Shown: positions 56,050 to 64,000 of the stretch, one piece after another
Layout of the letters: each line of letters starts with the position of its first letter
How positions within the stretch are numbered: the first letter of the stretch is position 1
Assembly: GCF_001672775.1 (NCBI RefSeq)
Contig: NZ_LZKJ01000080.1
Coordinates: 34,544-98,543, forward strand
Source: Mycobacterium kyorinense
GTDB lineage: Bacteria > Actinomycetota > Actinomycetes > Mycobacteriales > Mycobacteriaceae
DNA: 64,000 nt
Direction: 5' to 3'
Notes under the pieces: generated by a model
Told to the model about the DNA's origin: nothing
The model's input: the letters and a program-made list of their open reading frames with translations, nothing else
The model's database searches: none
Position numbers and translations under genes: made by a program

Positions 56050-57288
56050 CTACCTCTTTCGCTTGCCGGTTGGCCGTACTGGCCGCGCGCCCGGCGCCGG
56101 CTTGCTCGGCGCCGGCTTGCTCGGCGCCGGCTTGCTGGGCGCCGCCACGGTGTCTTGGCGGTCCGGCTCGTCCTCGGCCGATTCCGCGGACTCCGAAGCC
56201 TTCTCCGAAGCGCCGCTGCGCCGGCGCATCACCCGGCGGGTGTGGGCGCGCACCAACTCCGTGCGCTCACGCAGGCTGACCAGCAGCGGGGTCGCGAAGA
56301 AGATCGACGAATAGGTGCCCACGATGATGCCGACCAGCTGCACCAGCGCCAAGTCCTTCAACGTGCCCACACCCAACAGCCACACCGCCACCACCAGCAG
56401 CGCGACCACCGGCAGCACCGAGATCAGGCTGGTGTTGATCGAGCGCATGAACGTCTGGTTGACCGCCAGGTTGGCGTGTTCGGCGAAGGTGCGCCGGGCG
56501 GTGTGCTGAAAGCCGTGAGTGTTCTCCTCCACCTTGTCGAACACGATGACGGTGTCATAGATGGAGAACCCGAGAATCGTCATCAAGCCGATGACGGTCG
56601 CCGGAGTGACCTCGAAGCCGACCAGCGAATAGATGCCCGCGGTGACGGCCACGTCGAAGAACATCGCGACCAGCGCGGAAATCGCCATGTAGCGCTCGTA
56701 GCGCGCGGTGATGTAGATCGCGACCAGCACCAGAAAGACCACCAGCGCGATCACCGCTTTCTTGGTGATCTGGCCGCCCCAGGTCTCGGAGACCGCCGAG
56801 TCGCTGATCGCCTGCTTGCTGGGCTTACCGTCGGCGCCTTTCGGCTGGAACTTGTCGAACAGCGCATTGCGCAGCTTGGCCGTCTGGTCGTTGTCCAGAG
56901 GCTTGGAACGGATCTGCACGGTCGCCGACGCACCGTTGCCGACGATCACCACGGACTCGGGATCAGAGCCGATGGTGTCGTGGTACACCTCGGTCACCTG
57001 GCTGGTCTGGATGTCGCCGCGAGGCATCGACACCTTGGTGCCACCCGCGAAGTCGATACCGAAGGTGAACCCGCGAAACACGATGCTGGCGAGCGCGATC
57101 GCGACGATCGCCCCGCTGACGGCGTACCACAGCCTGCGGCGGCCGACCACCTCGAACGCCCCGGTTCCGGTGTAGAGCCGGGACAGGAAGTTGTGGTGCG
57201 GCAGCTGGGTGGCGGTGTCGTCGACCTCGGTGCCGGTCGTCTCGGTGATTTCTGCGCTGTTCAAGGCTTCGCCTGCTTCTGCGGCCAT
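56050..57288 (-). CDS. secF: protein translocase subunit SecF
   Basis: 412 aa, six membrane helices: LWYAVSGAIVAIALASIVF, FGIDFAGGTKVSM (SecD/F signature), VIALVVFLVLVAIYITARYERYMAISALVAMFFDVAVTAGIYSLVGFEVTPATVIGLMTILGFSIYDTVIVFDKVEEN, and the last two. Works with SecD and YajC to pull exported proteins by proton flow. The C-terminal tail has a threefold repeat of APSKP, coded by a 15-bp tandem repeat near 56098-56150. ATG 57288 is 4 bases after the secD stop. Confidence 0.95.
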   Translation of the reverse strand: MAAEAGEALNSAEITETTGTEVDDTATQLPHHNFLSRLYTGTGAFEVVGRRRLWYAVSGAIVAIALASIVFRGFTFGIDFAGGTKVSMPRGDIQTSQVTEVYHDTIGSDPESVVIVGNGASATVQIRSKPLDNDQTAKLRNALFDKFQPKGADGKPSKQAISDSAVSETWGGQITKKAVIALVVFLVLVAIYITARYERYMAISALVAMFFDVAVTAGIYSLVGFEVTPATVIGLMTILGFSIYDTVIVFDKVEENTHGFQHTARRTFAEHANLAVNQTFMRSINTSLISVLPVVALLVVAVWLLGVGTLKDLALVQLVGIIVGTYSSIFFATPLLVSLRERTELVRAHTRRVMRRRSGASEKASESAESAEDEPDRQDTVAAPSKPAPSKPAPSKPAPGARPVRPTGKRKR

Positions 57289-57292
57289 TTCG

Positions 57293-59017
57293 CTATCCCC
57301 GTCCTGAGTGGGCTGCGGCACGCCGCTCGCGCGCGACCTGCTGGACCGCGCCCAGGCCGTTGTATGCGGGCTTGCCCAACGTCGGGGACTTCGACGCCAG
57401 GTACACCAGCGGCCAGGTCACCAGGAACACCACCACAAGGTCGAGGATCGTGGTGAGGCCCAAGGTGAATGCGAAGCCCTTGACCTGTCCGATCGCCAAA
57501 AAGTACAGCACCGCGGCGGCCAGGAACGTCACCGCGTTGCCGGACACGATCGTCTTGCGGGCCCGCGTCCAGCCGCGGGGAACCGCTGACCGGAACGAAC
57601 GGCCTTCGCGGATCTCGTCTTTGATGCGTTCGAAGAAGACGACGAACGAGTCGGCGGTGGTGCCGATACCGATGATCAGACCCGCGATGCCGGCCAGGTC
57701 CAGCGTGTAGTTGATGTAGCGGCCCAACAGCACCAGGATCGCGAAAACCATGGCGCCGGCAGCCACCAGCGACAGTGCGGTCAGCAATCCCAGCACCCGG
57801 TAGTACAGCAGCGAATACAGCAGCACTAGCACCAGCCCGATCGCACCGGCGATCAGCCCCGCCCGCAACGACGTCAAACCCAATGTGGCCGAGACGGTTT
57901 CGGCTTCCGAGGATTCGAACGACAGCGGCAGCGACCCATACTTGAGGACGTTGGCGAGCTGACGGGCACTGTCTGCGGTGAACGCCGGGTCACCGCCGGT
58001 GATCTGGGTTCGGCCGCCGGGGATCGCTTCCCGGATCTGCGGTGCGCTGACCACCTGGGAGTCCAGCGTGAAGGCGGTCTGGGTGCCGATGTGGGCGGCG
58101 GTGTAATCGGCCCAGATGTTGGCGGCGGCACTCTTGAACTGCAAGTCGACGACGTAGCCACTACGCGGGTCCAGCCCGGAGGTGGCGTTCTGGATCTGGT
58201 CACCGCTGATGATCGACGGCGCCAGCAGGTAGGCGGTTTTGTGGTCCTTGTCGCAAGTGATCAACGGCAGGTTCGGGTCGTCGTTGCCGGCCAGGATGTC
58301 GTCTTTATCGCACTGGGTGGCCTGGAATTGCAGTCCGTAAAACTGGATGGCCTTGTCGGTGCTCTGTCGCCATTCCTTTTCTTTGGCGATGCGCTCGGCG
58401 AGGTCTTTGCGTGGATCCGAGGGCCCGGGCTGCACCGGCGCCGCGGTCTGATCCGGCGGCGGAGCCGGGCTCGGCGACGGCGGCGGCTCCTGCGGGTAAG
58501 GCCGCGGCTGGGGCGGGGGTGCCGGTTGGCCGGTCGGCGCGGGCGCGTTGCCCGGCTTTTCGCCCGGTGGCGGCGCCTTCTCCGGCAGTGGCGCCTTCTC
58601 CGGCAGTGGCGCATTTTCCGGCGGTGGCGCGGCCTGCGCGGGCAGGCCGTTGATCACCGGCCGGATGTACAGCCGCGCGGTCTGGCCCAGGTTGCGGGCC
58701 TCGTTGCCGTCGTTTCCGGGCACCGTGATGACCAGGTTGTCGCCGTCGACGACAACCTCCGAACCCGACACGCCCAGACCGTTGACCCGGGCACCGATGA
58801 TCTGCTGGGCCTGCGACAGGGCGTCCCTGGACGGCCGGGAACCATCCGGTGTCCGTGCGGTCAACGTGACCCGGGTGCCGCCCTGCAGGTCGATACCGAG
58901 CTTCGGTTCGGCCTGCTTGTCCCCGGTCAGGAAGACCAGCAGGTACACGCCGATAAGCATGACCAGAAAGATCGTCAGGTAACGGGCAGGGTGCACCGGC
59001 GCCGAAGACGATGCCAC
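57293..59017 (-). CDS. secD: protein translocase subunit SecD
   Basis: 574 aa. N-terminal helix ([20 protein letters not shown]), [12 protein letters not shown], a long Pro-rich insertion (about residues 128-195, [13 protein letters not shown]..., [16 protein letters not shown]) in the periplasmic domain, then five C-terminal helices ([73 protein letters not shown]). GTG start. Operon yajC-secD-secF-lipoprotein-apt-relA in order of transcription. Confidence 0.95.
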   Translation of the reverse strand: MASSSAPVHPARYLTIFLVMLIGVYLLVFLTGDKQAEPKLGIDLQGGTRVTLTARTPDGSRPSRDALSQAQQIIGARVNGLGVSGSEVVVDGDNLVITVPGNDGNEARNLGQTARLYIRPVINGLPAQAAPPPENAPLPEKAPLPEKAPPPGEKPGNAPAPTGQPAPPPQPRPYPQEPPPSPSPAPPPDQTAAPVQPGPSDPRKDLAERIAKEKEWRQSTDKAIQFYGLQFQATQCDKDDILAGNDDPNLPLITCDKDHKTAYLLAPSIISGDQIQNATSGLDPRSGYVVDLQFKSAAANIWADYTAAHIGTQTAFTLDSQVVSAPQIREAIPGGRTQITGGDPAFTADSARQLANVLKYGSLPLSFESSEAETVSATLGLTSLRAGLIAGAIGLVLVLLYSLLYYRVLGLLTALSLVAAGAMVFAILVLLGRYINYTLDLAGIAGLIIGIGTTADSFVVFFERIKDEIREGRSFRSAVPRGWTRARKTIVSGNAVTFLAAAVLYFLAIGQVKGFAFTLGLTTILDLVVVFLVTWPLVYLASKSPTLGKPAYNGLGAVQQVARERRAAAHSGRG

Positions 59018-59088
59018 GTTGTTGAGTCTCCTCGCTCACCGATCAGTTCGACTGCTCCCGCCAAAGGGTACGTGCCGGTCGGCAGGAC

Positions 59089-59412
59089 TTAGTCCTTGGG
59101 CAGTCGCTCCGGGTCGGCAGTGAGCTCGACGGCGCCGTCGCCCACCTCCGGGTCGACGTCGATACGGTCGCGGATCGCCATCTTCATCCACGTGGTCACT
59201 ACGCCCGGCGCGATCTCCAGGTCAACGGTGTCGTCGGTGAGCGCGGTGATCGTGCCCTGCAGGCCCGAGCTGGTGTGCACCCGGTCGCCGACGTCCAGCG
59301 ACTCGTGCAGGTCGATGGTGGCCTGTATCACCCGCTTCTGACGCCGCGACGCGAAGAACATGAACGCCGCCAGGATGATCAACAGCGGCAAGAAGACGAG
59401 CAGTTGGTCCAT
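59089..59412 (-). CDS. yajC: preprotein translocase subunit YajC
   Basis: 107 aa. One N-terminal helix (MDQLLVFLPLLIILAAFMFFASRRQKR), then the KOW-like fold SLDVGDRVHTSSGLQGTITALTDDTVDLEIAPGVVTTWMKMAIRDRID. The ATG at 59412 is the family start. 71 bases before secD. Accessory of the SecDF complex. Confidence 0.95.
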   Translation of the reverse strand: MDQLLVFLPLLIILAAFMFFASRRQKRVIQATIDLHESLDVGDRVHTSSGLQGTITALTDDTVDLEIAPGVVTTWMKMAIRDRIDVDPEVGDGAVELTADPERLPKD

Positions 59413-59471
59413 GACCGCCAGTGTGCCATTGTGGCGCCCTGGGCCTTGACGAGCTACTCCATGATGTGGTG

Positions 59472-60143
59472 ATGGAACTCCTCTCGGCATTGCGCACTAC
59501 CGGCGCAGTTCGCGACTTCACCGATCAGCCCGTCGACGACGACGCCGTGGCGCGCGTGCTCGACAACGCCCGGTTCGCACCAAGCGGCGCCAACGCTCAG
59601 GCGTGGCGGATCGTGGTGATCAAGGATCCCGAGCGGCGTCGCCGACTGCGGGATCTGTACCAACGCGGTTCCCGCGACTACATGGCCCTCAGCGCCGCCG
59701 GGCTGCGGCCTTGGTCACCGACCAACGACCGCGGCGCCGAGGCCAGCGCCCTTGCTGCCGAAAAGCCGGACACCACGGGAGCCTTCGCCGAACGCTTCGA
59801 CCAGGCCCCGGTCCTGATTGCGCTGTTCGCTGACCTGTCCCTGCTGGCGGCGGTGGACCGCGACGCTGACCGGTATACCTTCGCCGGCGGCGCGTCGATC
59901 TACCCGTTCGCCTGGAACATCCTGCTGGCCGCCCGCGAAGAAGGCCTGGGCGGTGTGATCACGACGATCGCGATCCGCGAGGAGTCGCAGGTCAAAGCGT
60001 TACTCGCGGCGCCGGACCCGTTGGCGCTGGCCGCGGTGATCGCGCTCGGGCACCCGGTTCGCCAGCCGCGCAAACTGCGCCGCGCGCCGGTCGCCTCGTT
60101 CGCCACCGTCGACACGATCGACGGCCCGGTGTTTGGTCAATGA
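59472..60143 (+). CDS. nitroreductase family protein
   Basis: 223 aa. FMN-dependent nitroreductase fold: AVRDFTDQPVDDDAVARVLDNARFAPSGANAQAWRIVVIKDPERRRRLRDLY, FDQAPVLIALFADLSLL, FAGGASIYPFAWNILLAAREEGLGGVITTIA, LALAAVIALGHPVRQPRKLRR. The FAPSGANAQAW motif binds FMN. Substrate unknown. Start 59472 (ATG) 59 bases from the divergent yajC start; possibly leaderless. Not present at this place in M. tuberculosis as I remember. Confidence 0.88.
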   Translation: MELLSALRTTGAVRDFTDQPVDDDAVARVLDNARFAPSGANAQAWRIVVIKDPERRRRLRDLYQRGSRDYMALSAAGLRPWSPTNDRGAEASALAAEKPDTTGAFAERFDQAPVLIALFADLSLLAAVDRDADRYTFAGGASIYPFAWNILLAAREEGLGGVITTIAIREESQVKALLAAPDPLALAAVIALGHPVRQPRKLRRAPVASFATVDTIDGPVFGQ

Positions 60144-60201
60144 CGGCGCCGTCAATAGATAAGTCATTGCATGTCCAACACGTTTTCCCGGGAGGTCTGT
60201 C

Positions 60202-60447
60202 ATGAATAACCTCGTCGGCCGATTGGCTGCCGCAATCATGCTGGCGGCGGCGACGATGGCGGTCGCGGTGGTCGGAACACCGGCCCTGGGCTCGGCGGAG
60301 CCGTTGAACTGCCCCGAGGGCCAGTACTGGGAGCCGACCGGCAACGTCTGCCGCCCGCTGGGCGTCGGCCCGCAACCCATCAATTGCCCCGAAGGCCAGT
60401 ACTGGCACCCGGGCGACAACGTGTGCAAGCCACTCGGTCAGCCCTGA
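60202..60447 (+). CDS. small secreted protein with duplicated Cys motif
   Basis: 81 aa. Signal peptide (IMLAAATMAVAVVGTPALGSA) then two near-copies of a 19-residue unit: NCPEGQYWEPTGNVCRPLG and NCPEGQYWHPGDNVCKPLG, joined by VGPQPI. Each has two cysteines, probably a disulfide, and recalls chitin-binding type 2-like loops; function unknown. GGGAGG 6 bases before the ATG. 5 bases from the convergent kinase gene stop. Confidence 0.8.
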   Translation: MNNLVGRLAAAIMLAAATMAVAVVGTPALGSAEPLNCPEGQYWEPTGNVCRPLGVGPQPINCPEGQYWHPGDNVCKPLGQP

Positions 60448-60452
60448 CCGGA

Positions 60453-61886
60453 CTAATCGGCCGCGTAGTCGACGATCGGCTCCATGAAGTGCCGACCGTC
60501 GGACAGCTTGATGGTCAAGCCGTCGCCGCGCACCTCGTATCGGGTTCCGTCGACCGGATTGACGACGTCGAATCCGCCCGATGAGCGGACCGCGTTGGCG
60601 AGTTCGATCGCGGCGCCGTCGCTGAGCCGCACGCCGCGGTAGTAATAGCGGCTGGGCCCGGCCTGACAGATCACCAGCACCGACTCTTCGGTACGGGCCA
60701 GCACCGTCGGCCGATTTCCCGGGTCACAGCGGGCGCCGGGATAGTCGACGAAGCCCTGCGCGTCGGTGCCCGGCAAGCTGAGCGGCGGCTGGGCGGCCGT
60801 CGACGACGACGACCGCGGCGGCTGCACCGTCGTGGTCGTGCGTGCGGGCGGTGGCACCGCAACGTCGGGCTGGCGATCCGCCCCGAATCCCCACCACAGC
60901 GCGCCGGCGACAGCGGCAATCAGCACCGCAGCGGCGCCCGCGACCAGCAGCGGCCACCGGTGCCGCGACGACGCGGCCTGGTGTGGGGTCAGGCTTGGAT
61001 CGGTCGGGCTCGGATCGGGCCGTTTCGCCACAGACGACGGCACCCCGGCCGACCAGACCCACGCCGTGTTGGCGGCCTGGGCGAGCTCGCCGGCCGACGG
61101 AAATCGTTCCCCTGGTTGTTTGGCCATGCCCCGGGCGATGACCTCGTCGAAGGCCAGCCCGAGGTCTGGCCGGATCTGGCTGGGCCGCGGCGGCGGCGTC
61201 AACAAGTGGGCGCCCAACAACTGATCCAGCTCGCCCTGCGGGAACGGCGGTTGGCCGGTGAGGCATTCGTAGAGAACGCACGTCAACGAGTAGATGTCGG
61301 CGTGCGGTCCCACCGGCCCGCCGCTGAACCGCTCCGGGGCCATGTAGAGGTAGGTTCCGCTCAGCGTGGCGGCGCTGGTCCCGCTGGTGTCCGAAGTCGA
61401 ACGGGCAATACCGAAGTCGACGAGGTAGGCAAAGTCGGTGCGCGTCAACAAGACGTTCTGCGGTTTCACGTCGCGGTGCAACAGCCCGTCGGCGTGGGCG
61501 GCATCGAGTGCTGCGGCGACCTGCGCGACGATCGACACCGCCCGGCCCGGGTCCAGCGCGCCGCTCTGGCGCAGCATCGCTTTGAGGTTGCCCCCTTCCA
61601 CCAGCCGCATCTCGATGTAGAGGACGCCGTCGATTTCACCGAAGTTGTGCACCGGGATGACATGCGGTTCCTGCAGCCGCGCCACGAGTCGTGATTCGCG
61701 GCGGAACCGCTGCTGAAAAGTGGTGTCTGCGGCCAGTTCGGGGCGTAGCAGCTTGAGCGCAACGGTCCGGTCCTTGCCGGTGTCGTAGGCCCGGTACACC
61801 TCCCCCATGCCGCCGCGGCCCAGCAACGCCTGCAGCTCGTAGGGCCCGAACAAGGTGCCGATGCGTGAGCCTTCCGCGGAGGCCAT
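60453..61886 (-). CDS. membrane-bound Ser/Thr protein kinase (PknA/B-like) with extracellular sensor
   Basis: 477 aa. Kinase domain about residues 14-275: GRGGMGEVY (Gly loop), VALKLL (Lys), HRDVKPQNVLL, DFGIA, SGTYLYMAPERFSG, DIYSLTCVLYECLTG. Then a Pro/Ser linker, one membrane helix (LLVAGAAAVLIAAVAGALWWGFG) and an outside domain with TTVQPPRSSSST and FVDYPGARCDPGNRPTVL, YYYRGVRLSDGAAIELANAV. The activation segment has Ser/Thr candidates (STSDTSGTSAATLSGT). Placed between yajC and gabT, without a recalled M. tuberculosis counterpart there. Confidence 0.93.
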   Translation of the reverse strand: MASAEGSRIGTLFGPYELQALLGRGGMGEVYRAYDTGKDRTVALKLLRPELAADTTFQQRFRRESRLVARLQEPHVIPVHNFGEIDGVLYIEMRLVEGGNLKAMLRQSGALDPGRAVSIVAQVAAALDAAHADGLLHRDVKPQNVLLTRTDFAYLVDFGIARSTSDTSGTSAATLSGTYLYMAPERFSGGPVGPHADIYSLTCVLYECLTGQPPFPQGELDQLLGAHLLTPPPRPSQIRPDLGLAFDEVIARGMAKQPGERFPSAGELAQAANTAWVWSAGVPSSVAKRPDPSPTDPSLTPHQAASSRHRWPLLVAGAAAVLIAAVAGALWWGFGADRQPDVAVPPPARTTTTVQPPRSSSSTAAQPPLSLPGTDAQGFVDYPGARCDPGNRPTVLARTEESVLVICQAGPSRYYYRGVRLSDGAAIELANAVRSSGGFDVVNPVDGTRYEVRGDGLTIKLSDGRHFMEPIVDYAAD

Positions 61887-62007
61887 ATCGGCATCTTCTC
61901 AGGCAGTTCCCATAGTGATTGCGGTTTCGAGCGCTCGCCCGGCGGTTCGGGTATGCCCGCAACTAGGCTCGGATATCAGACAAGCCCGCTGCCTGAAGGA
62001 GACACTC

Positions 62008-63348
62008 GTGCCCACTCTCGAACAGAGTCGCCACCTCGTCACCGAAATCCCGGGCCCCGCGTCGCTGGAATTGGCCAAGCGCCGGTCGGCAGCGGTCGCC
62101 CGAGGTGTCCGCAGCACGATGCCGGTCTATGCCGTGCGCGCGGGCGGCGGCATCGTCGAAGACGTCGACGGCAATCGGCTCATCGACTTGAGCTCCGGCA
62201 TCGCAGTCACGACGATCGGCAACGCCTCGCCGCGGGTCGTCGATGCGGTGCGCGGGCAAGTCGCAGACTTCACTCATACCTGCTTCATGGTGACCCCTTA
62301 CGAGGGGTATGTCGCCGTCGCCGAGCAACTCAACCGCCTCACCCCCGGCTCCGGGGAGAAGCGCTCGGTGCTGTTCAACTCCGGTGCCGAAGCGGTGGAG
62401 AACGCGATCAAGGTGGCCCGCGCCTTCACCCGCAAGTCTGCGGTGGTCGCCTTCGACCATGCCTTCCACGGTCGCACCAATCTGGCCATGGCCCTGACCG
62501 CACAGTCGATGCCCTACAAGAGCGGCTTCGGGCCGTTCGCGCCGGAGGTCTATCGAGCGCCACTGTCCTACCCGTACCGCGACCGGTTGCTCGACAAAGA
62601 GCTGGCCACCGACGGCGAACGGGCGGCCGCGCGGGCGATCCGCGTCATCGGCAGGCAGGTCGGCGCGGACAACCTGGCGGCCGTCGTCATCGAGCCGATC
62701 CAGGGCGAAGGCGGCTTCATCGTGCCGGCCGAGGGGTTCCTGCCGACGCTGCTGGAGTGGTGCCATCAGAACGATGTCGTGTTCATCGCCGACGAGGTGC
62801 AGACCGGATTCGCCCGCACCGGTGCGATGTTCGCGTGCGAGCACGAGGGCATCGAGCCGGACCTGATCTGCACTGCCAAAGGCATCGCCGACGGGTTGCC
62901 GCTGTCGGCGGTCACCGGCCGCGCAGAGCTGATGGACGCTTCCCACGTCGGTGGGCTGGGCGGCACGTTCGGCGGCAATCCACTGGCGTGCGCGGCGGCG
63001 CTGGCCACCATCGCGACCATCGAGAGCGACGAGCTCATCGAGCGCGCCCAGCAAATCGGGCGGTTGATGACCGAGCGACTGTTCCGGCTGCAGGCCGACG
63101 ACGACCGGATCGGCGACGTGCGCGGCCGCGGCGCGATGGTCGCCATCGAGCTGGTGAAATCCGGCGGCACCGAACCCGACGCCGAGCTGACGAACAAACT
63201 GGCCACCGCCGCCCGCGCCGCGGGAGTGATCACGTTGACCTGCGGCACCTTCGGCAATGTGGTGCGGTTTTTGCCGCCCCTGGCGATCAGCGACGAGTTG
63301 CTCACCGAAGGCCTCGACGTGCTGGCGGGGCTCCTCGGCGAGATGTGA
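62008..63348 (+). CDS. gabT: 4-aminobutyrate-2-oxoglutarate aminotransferase
   Basis: 446 aa, class III PLP transaminase: RAGGGIVEDVDGNRLIDLSSGIAVTTIGNASPRVV, HTCFMVTPYEGYVAVAEQLNRLTPGSGEKRSVLFNSGAEAVENAIKVAR, FDHAFHGRTNLAMALTAQSMPYKSGFGPFAPEVYRAPLSYPYRD, EPIQGEGGFIVPAEGFLP, FIADEVQTGFARTGAMFACEHEGIEPDLICTAKGIADGLPLSAVTGR (Schiff-base Lys in TAKGIADG), GTFGGNPLACAAAL. Converts GABA to succinic semialdehyde. GTG 62008 with GAAGGAG 8 bases upstream; the longer frame (61855) is rejected. Equals Rv2589. Confidence 0.96.
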   Translation: MPTLEQSRHLVTEIPGPASLELAKRRSAAVARGVRSTMPVYAVRAGGGIVEDVDGNRLIDLSSGIAVTTIGNASPRVVDAVRGQVADFTHTCFMVTPYEGYVAVAEQLNRLTPGSGEKRSVLFNSGAEAVENAIKVARAFTRKSAVVAFDHAFHGRTNLAMALTAQSMPYKSGFGPFAPEVYRAPLSYPYRDRLLDKELATDGERAAARAIRVIGRQVGADNLAAVVIEPIQGEGGFIVPAEGFLPTLLEWCHQNDVVFIADEVQTGFARTGAMFACEHEGIEPDLICTAKGIADGLPLSAVTGRAELMDASHVGGLGGTFGGNPLACAAALATIATIESDELIERAQQIGRLMTERLFRLQADDDRIGDVRGRGAMVAIELVKSGGTEPDAELTNKLATAARAAGVITLTCGTFGNVVRFLPPLAISDELLTEGLDVLAGLLGEM

Positions 63349-63394
63349 CGTCACAGTAGTCCCAGCTGTCGCAGGGAATTCGGGATGCGACGAT

Positions 63395-63416
63395 GTGCCC
63401 GCCTCGTAGCGACAAC
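63395..63416 (+). repeat. 22-bp inverted repeat, left arm of edge element
   Basis: Perfect inverse of 63976-63997 (starts GTGCCCGCC, ends CGACAAC). 47 bases after gabT. The pair encloses 559 bases with the winged-helix-like gene. Confidence 0.8.
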
Positions 63417-63513
63417 GCGGCGTATGGCCAGGTGGCGCCGCGGCGCCGGAGTCACTTTGACCACTCCTGTCTTGGTTTGCCACACCTGTCACGGCCTGAC
63501 CCGGTGTTTCGGG

Positions 63514-63534
63514 GTGCCCGCCTATCAGCGACAG
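63514..63534 (+). repeat. degenerate internal copy of the edge repeat
   Basis: GTGCCCGCC-TATCAGCGACAG: same skeleton (GTGCCCGCC...AGCGACA) as the left arm. Inverted variants occur at 63860-63879 and a partial direct one near 63882-63896. Confidence 0.6.
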
Positions 63535-63571
63535 CGAACGGGTTGTCGGACGTCCATGCGACGGTCGGCCG

Positions 63572-63913
63572 ATGAATGAGTCGCTGCTACTGCGGGGGAC
63601 CGAACTCCGCTACGTACTGACAATGCAGTTATTTCGCCATGGGCCCGCCACCGTCGGCGAGTTGGCCGAGGCGCTCGCGCAGCACGGTTTTGCCGTGGGC
63701 GGACGGACATCGAAATCCATCTCGGACGCGTTGCGCTGGGAAATGGGCCACGGCCGGGTGCGCCGGCTGAGGCGCGGTCGATATGGACCCGGCTGGATGC
63801 CGCGTGGCACTGAGCACCGAATCCACACGCGTGAGCTGGCGCTGCGCGACCAAGCCAAGTGTCGCTCGGAGCCGGGCACCCTGCCACCAGCGACAACTGG
63901 GCCACTCGCGTGA
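63572..63913 (+). CDS. small winged-helix-like DNA-binding protein, function unknown
   Basis: 113 aa. RYVLTMQLFRHGPATVGELAEALAQHGFAVGGRTSKSISDALRWEMGHGRVRRLRRGRYGPGWMP looks like a helix-turn-helix with a basic wing; the rest is polar tail. Comparable short proteins exist in mycobacteria as repeated hypotheticals. ATG 63572. It is bracketed by 22-bp inverted repeats (63395-63416, 63976-63997) and contains part of the repeated motif (63860-63896) in its own 3' end, so tail codons derive from repeat sequence. Confidence 0.65.
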   Translation: MNESLLLRGTELRYVLTMQLFRHGPATVGELAEALAQHGFAVGGRTSKSISDALRWEMGHGRVRRLRRGRYGPGWMPRGTEHRIHTRELALRDQAKCRSEPGTLPPATTGPLA

Positions 63914-63975
63914 CTGGCGTGGCGGAAGTGTCCCCAGTGAACCATTTGTTGCCGCGTCGCCACGCCAAATCCTCA

Positions 63976-63997
63976 GTTGTCGCTACGAGGCGGGCAC
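63976..63997 (-). repeat. 22-bp inverted repeat, right arm of edge element
   Basis: Perfect inverse of 63395-63416. The element may continue beyond base 64000. Confidence 0.8.
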
Positions 63998-64000
63998 GTC

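Noticed and set aside
56098..56150. 15-bp tandem repeat
   Set aside because: It lies in the SecF coding tail and codes the APSKP repeats; counted as protein feature, not as an independent element.

Overview
This is a high-GC actinobacterial chromosome segment, clearly mycobacterial. Gene content and order match, block by block from memory, the Mycobacterium tuberculosis Rv2531c-Rv2589 region: Orn/Lys/Arg decarboxylase, nusB-efp-pepQ, aroQ-aroB-aroK-aroC, prepilin peptidase-aroE-mltG-ruvX-alaS, rarA, aspS, a radical SAM gene, a purple acid phosphatase, hisS, an MBL hydrolase, ppiB, relA, apt, a lipoprotein, secF-secD-yajC and gabT. It is not M. tuberculosis itself: several cassettes lie between the conserved blocks. 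GTG starts, ATGA/GTGA overlaps and multi-gene minus-strand operons are common. No tRNA, rRNA, IS transposase or CRISPR array was seen.

Layout. 1-2.5 kb: GntR regulator, 2x[4Fe-4S] ferredoxin, solute-binding lipoprotein and ABC permease (cut by the window edge), one overlapping operon. 2.8-6.6 kb: stress-type genes, namely a Rip3-like site-2 protease with a frameshift, DUF5994, a baeRF/Vms1-like release factor homologue (Rv2629-like) and a STAS protein. 7-10.7 kb: decarboxylase, membrane protein, nusB and efp. 11.2-12.5 kb: a small toxin-immunity-like cassette set between efp and pepQ and bounded by a 27-bp duplication of the pepQ 3' end. 12.5-17.8 kb: pepQ, a B-4DMT-like membrane protein and the shikimate operon. 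18-20.1 kb: a variable spot with a diaminopentanoate-dehydrogenase-like gene and an Abi (HEPN) gene.

20-26 kb: prepilin peptidase-aroE-mltG-ruvX-alaS, then a YjbQ protein. 26.4-31.3 kb: an ABM-like duplicated protein, then a catabolic operon (flavin monooxygenase, CoA-transferase, CitE-like lyase) divergent from a FadR-type GntR gene across a palindromic operator. 31.3-38 kb: rarA, a frameshifted Pro-rich membrane protein, DUF3097, DUF389, a YjbR-like protein, an Rpf, a hotdog thioesterase and a DUF559-type nuclease flanked by two copies of a palindromic repeat. 38-47.5 kb: aspS, a PanE-like reductase, Zn peptidase, radical SAM, a DapA-like/class II aldolase pair, purple acid phosphatase and an acyl-CoA dehydrogenase.

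47.5-64 kb: hisS, MBL hydrolase, a tandem duplication of a membrane-anchored PpiB, relA-apt-lipoprotein-secF-secD-yajC, then three genes I do not recall at this place in M. tuberculosis (nitroreductase, duplicated Cys-motif secreted peptide, Ser/Thr kinase), gabT, and a small winged-helix-like gene between 22-bp perfect inverted repeats that reach the window end.

The most unusual content is the toxin-immunity-like cassette at the pepQ end, the repeat-flanked nuclease gene, the inverted-repeat-bounded element at the right edge, and three families of short dispersed palindromic repeats.
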